Assembly (NCBI GenBank): GCA_932294295.1
Contig: OW028580.1
Coordinates: 13,829,102 to 13,893,101 of the forward strand
Length of the DNA stretch: 64,000 nt
Origin: Alitta virens
Taxonomy: Eukaryota > Annelida > Polychaeta > Phyllodocida > Nereididae
Direction of reading: 5' to 3'
The notes under the pieces were generated by a model. The model was not told where the DNA came from. It did not search any database and worked only from the letters and a program-made list of their open reading frames with translations. The position numbers and the translations under genes are program-made. Positions 55,901 through 64,000 of the stretch are shown piece after piece. Positions within the stretch are counted from its first letter, which is position 1. Every line of letters starts with the position of its first letter.

Positions 55901-57480
55901 CTAAACATTCCATAGGTTTAGACTAGCTCATCAAAATTGGACCTTATCTGAATCGCATTTTCAATATGGTCGACCTGTGGTCAAAAGTCAAGGTCACAGT
56001 TGATTCCAAAGTTTCAAATTTGAAAAAAAAATCATGTCACCCATAATATTGATGGTTAATATTTGAGGAAGATATCAACATGTAGATTTTGAAAAGTTGT
56101 TTGAAATAAACCGTGAAATTTGACCTTAAGGCCAAAGGTCAAATGTAAAAAAAGTGCGGTTTTACATGAAAGTAACCTTAATTTCAATTGTAGGGTTTCC
56201 AGGGCACATAGGAGCCATAATACTGAGTGAAGCTACAGTGTTTCTCATTATATGATGTGACAAATAATTTAATTACAAGCTTGAACATGTCTTATCATCT
56301 CAGCTAATATTCGAACCTATAGCATTGAGGAAAATACAAAAAAATGAAGTGTGAAAGAATTACTGTCGTAAAAGATTTGCCAAAAAAAAAAGGTCATCTC
56401 ATCAATTTATCCGCCTCGAGCAGGTTACTAAGCTTCAAGCTAGTAATAAATAGAAATAAAAATGATGTATCAATTAGGTATTTAGATTCTATCTTATTTA
56501 TAAGGAAGCTGGGCGTTAAAAGATGAGGTCAAGATGCTAATCAATCTTGTTGTCATTGGTTCTATATGCATATGATATTAAATTTGGACAAAACATTCAT
56601 ATTAAATTAAAAATTTGATTTTAATGATAAAATGTCTGACGCTGATTCAGGTTATTATATGAAGTAGGCTTAGAGTCCACATGCATATTCACCCAAAGGG
56701 TGCATGTGGGGTCTTTTGCTTACTTCAGCATAGACACTGATTACGTGTTACCACGAATTTAACATCGTACAAGGATACAACAATACAAGGATATTAAAGA
56801 CTTTATTAATCACTTCAAACGTGAAACTTGTCTTACAAGAACAGCTCCCCAAAAAGATGCACAGGTTAAAACATTACAGCACAGCTAGTAAAATCTCGTA
56901 CAGCAAGAGGTACAAGAGTTAAGATTCCAGTTTCAATATGATTTGTCATCTGTAAGTGTACTGAGGTAATTGTAATTAACACAAATCATGTACTATCTCA
57001 AGCATTTGGCTGCACAAAAAGCTTCTTTTTTTTTTTTTTGGAAATTCATGTTTATGTTACACCAATTATAAATTTCGTTATTTCTGCAAAATAAAGTGGT
57101 GTCAGGTATGACACATTCGACACTTTGCAGTTTCAATTTGTAGTCTGATGTTTAATGTCAAATATGAAGATCTTGAGTCTTCGAATCTCACATACTGTGG
57201 TCGGTTTGACAATAATATTTGAGTTCACATTCATATGTCTTGCACTGCTGGCAGTGACTTCTACATCCTGAATTTCTGCACCTGATGAGCTAATTAGGAC
57301 AGGCATGGACCATGGCAATGAGATGATGGATGAAACAGCCATCCAACTTAGGCTCAACCAGGAATCAAACCCAGTACCGAGTTGGTTGGACCAGCTGACC
57401 AACAACTGCTAATGTTTAAAACCCAGGTAACACATTACACTGGCTAGACATGTCCGTGACATCGGCCAATGACAACCAAC
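52999..57480. other. Long non-genic region
   Basis: No exon with family signatures was found on either strand. Noted items: CAGAATCTGAATCTGAATCTG near 54655, G10 and C16 tracts near 55423 and 55445, a decayed SINE-like piece near 57330-57400, and several A/T runs. Short ORFs lack splice context or composition bias. Confidence 0.45.
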
Positions 57481-57483
57481 ATT

Positions 57484-57638
57484 ACATGGCCAAATGTGCC
57501 ACGTGCGTTTTCCATGAAAAGGATAAACGCATGGAAAATGCCTGGTTTTTAGCTAACTATAATGAGACAAAAACCATGCGTTTTCCATGCATTTATCAAA
57601 ACGCATGGAAAACGCACGTGGCACAATTGGCCATGTAG
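57484..57638. mobile_element. Nested palindromic MITE-like element
   Basis: The outer arms ACATGGCCAAATGTGCCACG and its complement at the right end (CGTGGCACAATTGGCCATGT) enclose a second inverted pair built from GCGTTTTCCATG and CATGGAAAACGC, repeated in both directions. No coding capacity. Confidence 0.8.
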
Positions 57639-57965
57639 AATGATGTCTAACATGCTATCCGGGTATAAGGAGTGCCTGGGTTGGGAACTGTACCCAGCAC
57701 CTTCAGCAGAGAGCGTTGTGTTAACATTACATCTGGTTAAATAACACAATTAATTATAAACATGATCAAGCATTGGATGATACAATATACCTGCCATAAG
57801 AACCACAATAGCATCAATAACTAAAACCAAGCAACCCTACACAATACAACACTGTAAATCTGGACAATACAATACTACAAATTATTTACGAATATATAGA
57901 ATATAGTTATTGGTATGAAGGAAATAGAAGTATTCTGGTTAGACGTACAGTATGTCATTACAGGT

Positions 57966-58749
57966 TTAGAAAATAAAATTGGCAAAAACACCCACTGAGA
58001 CTGAAAACAAAAGCAATGACATCCCATAACGCAAGGTGGCACCAGTGTCAGGTTCTTTGTGATCAGTTGTGTCCACTTGGCTGACTTGGGGGCACTGTGA
58101 GCCCGGTGGTGCATACATACCAGTGACATTACAACTTTTTGCAATTTCCGAGAGATTTGAATCACTGCCACTGAATACACCACGCTGCATATTGGCATTG
58201 CCGACATAGAATTTATTTTCACGGTTGACCCTTAGCATTACGATTATATTTTCATTTACCATCAATTTTGAAGTTGTGACACAATTTGGTGGACGATCAT
58301 ACTCGTTGAAAATAATATTTCTTCCAATTCCCTGGGTGGAGTCCCCATTTTTCATAACACAACAAACTTCCAGTGCATAAGAGTAAATTTTTGACCAATC
58401 ACTTCCCGATTCAGTTACATTTCGCAGTTGTCCATAAACAACCAGTCCGGCACCTTCTATCAGTTCCAGCATTGGCTTAGGCGCCCAGCCTAGAGTGAAA
58501 AGAAATGATAAAATACGAGGTGAAATAATTATAATATATCAGATAACTTCAAATTTATTCCATATATAGATAGCTTAACTGAATTGAATATTACAATCCA
58601 TTACTTCAAAACTGGCTGCATACGATGTAATTGAATATTCTGATGATATATTAATACAAACACTATTAATTAATGTTACCTGGTGGTGGCACACAAGCAA
58701 AGGAAACCCCAACCACTGACAGAATTTGTAAGTACATGAAAAAAGCCAT
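57966..58749 (-). CDS. Small secreted, probably GPI-anchored protein, copy D
   Basis: Exon 1 (58680-58749, 70 nt) encodes a signal peptide (MAFFMYLQILSVVGVSFAC) then VPPP, with donor GTAACA in phase 1. Exon 2 (57966-58489) follows after an intron of only 190 bp. The product has 197 residues. Family landmarks are GW, KPMLELIEGAGLVVYGQL, YALEVCCVMKNGD, NCVTTSKLM, ENIIVMLRV, AKSCNV and SQCPQ. The end is DTGATLRYG with a hydrophobic tail (MSLLLFSVSVGVFANFIF), as expected for a GPI signal. N-glycosylation sequons NVT occur twice. Closest relative in the window is degenerate copy A, which shares intron sequence, so these two are the most recent pair. Confidence 0.8.
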
Positions 58750-58989
58750 ATTGATCTTCTCTTATGTTCACCTACAATAAAATGGTGGTACAAATACATG
58801 TATTCTTCAAAGAAAGTGCATGAGAAATCACAAAATTGCTCACAATCAGTGAAATTTGTCACCGTAACATTCCAGCGAAACCATAAGTGTGGGTTGTTAT
58901 AAATTAGCATGGCAATTGCATGGGTAGACGTGAATTGCAATTGACTTGTCACTACCTGGATTGATTCTTGATTGCTCTTTCTTGGGAAG

Positions 58990-61900
58990 ACGCAATTATA
59001 GTGAACTGCAATTGACTTGTTACTAATGTTACTGATTTAATTATTGATTGCTTCAATGGCGTAGCTAGACCGTCTGGAATAGGGGGTCCATGATGGGCCA
59101 GGGTCTGGATCAGGGGGGTGACTGGAAAGTGGTGGACCTCATAAAAATTGTAATCTGATAGGCATTTTTATAAAGAGTAGTATATAACAGAACAGTTGCA
59201 AGACCTGAGTTTAATTAAGGCATATGTCAATGCTGTGCTGTTAAAAGAACAAACATAGTTAAACATTCTAGCGCCATTCTACCATTCAAAATTGCAAAAG
59301 GATGGTAGCCAAGGAATCAATCTGAATGTCAGTACAGTTAACTGTGTGAGGAATAATAAAGGCATTAGAACAAGACAAACAAAAAAAGTATTAAATATGC
59401 CTAATGTAGTATAAGTTAGTTATATCCCGAATAGGAGGGAGTTAACTAACATTTTTGTTGGTTATATCTCTCCGCCTATTATTACTGATTAATGTGAACA
59501 CCAAGTTATACAAAAACCATTAAATTTACATACTGAAATTGCAGATTTCGGAAGTTTCAAGGGCGTGGCGAATTTCTCTGATTTCGAGTGCACACCTTTG
59601 AAAAGAAATGATTACACATTCTTTTGACTTAAAGTTCACAAATTACAGAATTTCTTTTCTAATCTTGGATTTGCTTAATCATGGTAGATTAATCACAAAA
59701 AAAAAACCCAGTAAATAAGTCAAACTCACCTGTTGATATTATTTGTGTTCTATAAAAGTGTGTCAACTTCCTTATATTACCTAGACCTAGTGTTGGTAAG
59801 TTGGGAAAATTTCATGGTTGGTGAGTCTTTTAGAACACAGAATTGTGTAACCAGCTATTTAGTGTCTCCAGATAGGCATGGCTATTATTAATATTATATA
59901 GCTCTGAACAGTTATCGACCTTTTTTCTCTGTCCATGTAGAATGCAAAGCGCTGATTGCTCAAAACCTGTATGTATACATTTCTGTAGTGAATGGCCTTT
60001 GGTAGCTTTTGGTATCCGTGTGTTTCCAAGATCAATAGGTTACAATAATCAACAATTGCTTGAATCACTCAAAGAAAAAAAAGCTAAGAAAAGTAAAGTG
60101 GTGAAAATGCTGCCATTGAGCAGGGAAAAAAAACCTCATCATTACTTTTGCCTCGTGCAAGTCACTAACTTCAAAATGAGATCAAATTGATACTGACTGA
60201 GGAATTTCAAGTGTACTTTGCTCAAGGAATGTGATTAACACAAAAATTCTTTAAAAAAAATAATAAAAATAGGTATCTGGTGTTGTGTGAAGAAGGCCAG
60301 CAGCACTACAATGTAAACCGTTTAATTTCAATTAGAAGCCGGGGCCTCTATTTTTCAAAGGCAGCTTTTGGCAGACCTGTTCCTGTAGTATCAGAATTAT
60401 TCAGTGGCCGTTCTTACCAGGTGGCATATGTGGCAAAAATGATCATGCCACCTAGCGAAAATTAATAGTTGAAGCATATTGTAACAGACTTGACTCAGGA
60501 CAAGGAATATGTAGTTTGAATAGTTTAATAGGCACTACCTTACAAGCACTGTCTTATAGTGACCTACATCCTTATAGTTGGGAAAATTTCATGGTTGGTG
60601 AGTCTTTTAGAACACAGAATTGTGTAACCAGCTATGGGAGAAAAGATATGACCATGCTACCTATATATATATATATATATACATTTATCACACATACCTT
60701 GTTGTAGTATTAAAAGACTAGTTGTAGTCAATGGTTTACTCATACTGCCTACTACAATAACTACTACTAGTACTATATACTACGAAGGTTCCACTGTACA
60801 TAAGTATGTCATGCACATCATGGGGGAGGTGGGTAATTTTAGAATGAAACCAAACAATATCTTTTGCTATTTAACCAGATTTCATGCTCATTTGGCCCAT
60901 GTCCACAACATGGGAAATGACGGTTTATCGGTTACTTCTTAGATTAAGCGGATAAATATTGAGGACCAGTATTATAATTCTGGGAAATTGCAATGCATAC
61001 CACCCATGAAAATCAATATAAGCATTGCAACGATTTTTTTAATTATTGACAATGTTTAATGTATTATCAACCAGTGTTGTATAGTAAACACTCTACAATT
61101 TTAGAAATAAATGCAAATGCATTTAAAATCTTGAACACATTTGCCGTAATTTGCGACCTTGATCAACGCCCAGAGTTTAAACAACCCACGTGATTAAGCT
61201 CCGCCTAATCAAGGGCGGTGTCAATCAAACTTACGCTCCGCCCTCTTCAGTGACTTGTGCGGACGTAATGAATGATTGTCCAGTCAAAACATCGACACAT
61301 CGTAACAATTTAAACTAATAGACGATCAAGTCTAATTGTTTATCAAGCAGTCTAGTCAAGCAAAACATTGCCAATAGACTATAAACGAAACGTGTAGATG
61401 ATTGACAGCTCAGTTCAATGCATTTAAATCTAAATTAGACCCATGTAAAACATCACTGAGCCACAAAGAAAAAAGTCAGAACTCAGTTTCATAAAAACAT
61501 GGGTCAAATCCTGCCATGAAAAATTCCATCTGACGGACTTTCTGAGCCCAATACAGCTGAGGCAATAATAGTTTAAAGATGGGAAAATTAAAAGAACCGT
61601 GCTCCTCTTAGGCATGGGACACATTTCATAATTTCTTTGAATTACATCTTCTCAACGGTGTAAGGTAAAAAAAAATCTGTAATAAGCACATGGTAAAATT
61701 TGAAGGGGTCAGAAGAAAACCACCTCTATATTTTTCAGGCAGGAAATTCAGGTGAACCGTCAAGCCAATTTGCAGACACCTGCCGAACTTTTCAGATAAT
61801 TTGTTGTATACTATATATATAATGCTTCTTGATTGCATAGGTTCCAGGGACCACTGGCCGTACAGCATACCCATATTTTTTTGCCACATTTTTATTGAAA

Positions 61901-62219
61901 TTCACAGATCAATTGATCGTTTTAACTGGACATGTTAAAGATATGTTGATATTAAATGAAATACACAACTCTATGCCATTCCATTGATACAGATCATCAA
62001 TCATGCCTCGCATGACATGTGATAATTTTATTGTACTGAGATTATATTTATTCATGAATCACTGGCAGTCTTGAGGAACAATTAACAAAGAAATGACGTT
62101 TCATTGAAGGATTTCATTGAAGGCAACCAGAGGGCGCATCATGCAGCATAAGGAGGCATGCATCTGCAAAAGAGAATTCAGTTATAAACTTCTGGGACCG
62201 CGGTCTTAAGACCAGATTT
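58990..62219. other. Non-genic region with small dispersed repeats
   Basis: A 60-bp segment at 59801-59858 (TTGGGAAAATTTCATGGTTG, GTGAGTCTTTTAGAACACAG) is repeated at 60578-60635. The stretch 60481-60550 matches 23098-23205. A TA run lies at 60662-60680. No gene recognised on either strand. Confidence 0.45.
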
Positions 62220-62224
62220 AAAGT

Positions 62225-62700
62225 TAAATTAATGTGGAGTAAATTACATATTGCATCCTTATATGTAAAGTTTGAAATCAAACAATGCAATATGTAATTT
62301 ACTCCACATTATACACTTAATAAAAAAAGTTCTCTTCTTTTAACTTGGTCTTTATGATGAGTTGCCAATGTATACAATCGAATCCCATTAAGACCACTCT
62401 AATTTGCAATTCATTTTTCACCTTTGATATAATACAATGCAACGGGTCATTCATCCCATGGTATACATTGGCAACTCATGATAAAGACCACGCTACTCTT
62501 AACAGTGCTTAACAGGGAAGTGAACTTATAATTATTCTTTCAATTGTGAGTAAAGAGAAATCTTTTAATGTGGAGTAAATACAATTACTCCAAAATAACA
62601 GATTTCTTCATTCAATGTGATCTTTTATGTGGAGTTGCTAATGTATACAATGGAACCTCACCATTAAGACCACTCAAGGTGAAAACAATTGCAATTGATT
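62225..62700. repeat. Cluster of short inverted repeats
   Basis: TGTGGAGTAAATTACATATTGCA-type sequence near 62231 faces its complement near 62285. TGAGTTGCCAATGTATACAA near 62358 faces TGTATACATTGGCAACTCA near 62461. Further diverged copies lie near 62570 and 62630. Likely overlapping remnants of one palindromic MITE family. Confidence 0.7.
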
Positions 62701-62911
62701 TGCAAATTTGGAATAAATGACCTATATTGCATTGTAATAATTATATCATATTAAATCTGGTCTTAATGGAAGTTACTTTGTATACATTGGAAAATGATAA
62801 AGACCACTCAAAACGGTACCTAATATGGACCAATCTGGTTTTAAGCAAATTTATCATACTTTTGGGTTTTGACAAACATTCAAATTTTGCTCGTTTTCAG
62901 ATAAGTACTTA

Positions 62912-63073
62912 AGCCCTATTATACAAATATTGACTGGTGGGAGGGCACTAGAAAATTTTATTTGACCCTCAGGAGTGATAGTTGCAACTATTATAGAGCC
63001 AACTATCACTCCCTTAGTTCAAATAAAAATTTACTAGTGCCCTCGCACCAGCCAATATTTGTATAATAGGGCT
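62912..63073. mobile_element. 162-bp near-perfect palindrome, MITE-like
   Basis: AGCCCTATTATACAAATATT at the left end is the exact complement of the right end. Pairing continues through GAGGGCACTAG and GGAGTGATAGTTG to a short central loop. No ORF. Confidence 0.85.
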
Positions 63074-63299
63074 AACAAACTTATTCAAATTTTGATAAAA
63101 TATTTATTGAATCATTGGCAATCTTGAGGAAAAATTAAAAAAGTGTTTCCCTAACTTTATTGAGAGCTATAAAATAGAATGCATATTATAACAAGTGCAT
63201 ATGTTTGAGTGCCGCCGTACTTTCCATTCATTGGAGACATGATGCTCAGGTTGAATGCTGGCTTTAAAAGGTTTCCAATCCCAAACGCATCCATAGACC

Positions 63300-64000
63300 A
63301 TATCAGCTTGGACAGTTCTGGAAATGAAATGTAAGAAATTAGGTTTTATGATTGAGACAATACACTGCAATTGTGTCATTTAGCAATGCCAGGCAAAAAT
63401 CACATCTCAAATTCAGAGAATGTTAAGCTGCTAATGTATATATTAAAACCTCAGCATTAATAGGACATATTGTAGATGTCCTCAGTCAAATTTTTACACC
63501 AACATAATCCAATTTTGATACTTACACGATACATCAAGTTGGTGAGTTCCATACTCTCCATTCATGGTCTATCAGTCAGCATTCAACCTGGGCATCAGTT
63601 CACAGTTCTGCAAGGAAAGTAGGAAATTAGGTATTATAATTGAGACACTACACTGCAATTTGTCATTCAGCAATGCCAGGCATTTCTGAATCCTCTGCGA
63701 CACCTTCACTAGCATAATGCGGGACCTTACTACGTTTCCTGTATTTTCGTCGCCTTCTTCATTCATAATCACTAGATGACCTTGAACTAGAAGAGGAGGA
63801 AGAACTTGACGAAGACTTCCGGCATCTGTGTTTCTTCTTCATTATGTTCTCCTTGATGACATTCTCTTTTGCATCAAAAAAGTACAAGGACAAAAGGTCC
63901 AAAACTGGCCTCATGTATAGACCATATCAGCTCTTGAAAATTCAGAGAATGATAAGCTGCTAATGTATATATTGAAACGTCGGCATTAATAGGGAGGTGA
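63300..64000. repeat. Interspersed direct repeats at the window end
   Basis: ATTGAGACAATACACTGCAA with GCAATGCCAGGCA (63320-63398) recurs at about 63613-63683. CAGAGAATGTTAAGCTGCTA with GCATTAATAGG (63413-63467) recurs at about 63942-63996. The unit is longer than the remaining window. No gene supported. Confidence 0.65.

Overview
The window is animal nuclear DNA: AT-rich, with GT-AG introns, LINE and SINE debris, MITE-like foldbacks, micro- and minisatellites, and host genes split into short exons. Nothing identifies the species. The retroelement and endogenous-virus content fits a marine invertebrate, but that is inference.

The main feature is an apparently complete 18.6-kb Maverick/Polinton-type (adintovirus-like) integrated viral element at 2651-21226. 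It has long, diverged terminal inverted repeats. The 6-bp direct repeat AGTGCA sits at both junctions, and it lies inside a roughly 120-bp minisatellite that continues on both sides. Its left two thirds is a plus-strand block: a 1511-residue protein-primed-type DNA polymerase B; then a compact run of a small membrane protein, a chromodomain integrase, a penton-like protein, a basic protein, a major-capsid-like protein (F54H12.2-like), an A32/FtsK-HerA-type packaging ATPase and two small proteins; then a protein with two PC4-like repeats. Four neighbouring gene pairs overlap by 1 or 8 nt. The right third is an accessory region: a minus-strand orphan, two related RING-like zinc proteins on opposite strands, and a gene I could only recover by following splice sites, a five-exon type I membrane protein with leader, Ser/Thr-rich stalk, membrane segment and charged tail. 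All long reading frames of the element are open. No adenain-like protease was recognised.

Left of the element (78-1674) is a three-exon Merlin (ISXO2/IS1595-like) transposase pseudogene. Right of it come the minisatellite (21233-22850) and four minus-strand copies of one small secreted, probably GPI-anchored protein family (23.4-24.1 kb, degenerate; 37.7-39.3; 43.9-46.4; 58.0-58.7 kb). All four share a 70-nt signal-peptide exon and a phase-1 intron. Between them lies a seven-exon short-chain dehydrogenase/reductase gene (30612-36797) with a frameshift in exon 6, and an older partial duplicate of its 3' half (25.2-27.6 kb) carrying a hAT-like insertion.

The rest (46-64 kb) is mostly non-genic: LINE C-terminal fragments, a transposon-derived ORF remnant near 50 kb, tRNA-derived SINEs, nested direct and inverted duplications at 48.6-53 kb, and several palindromic MITE-like elements.
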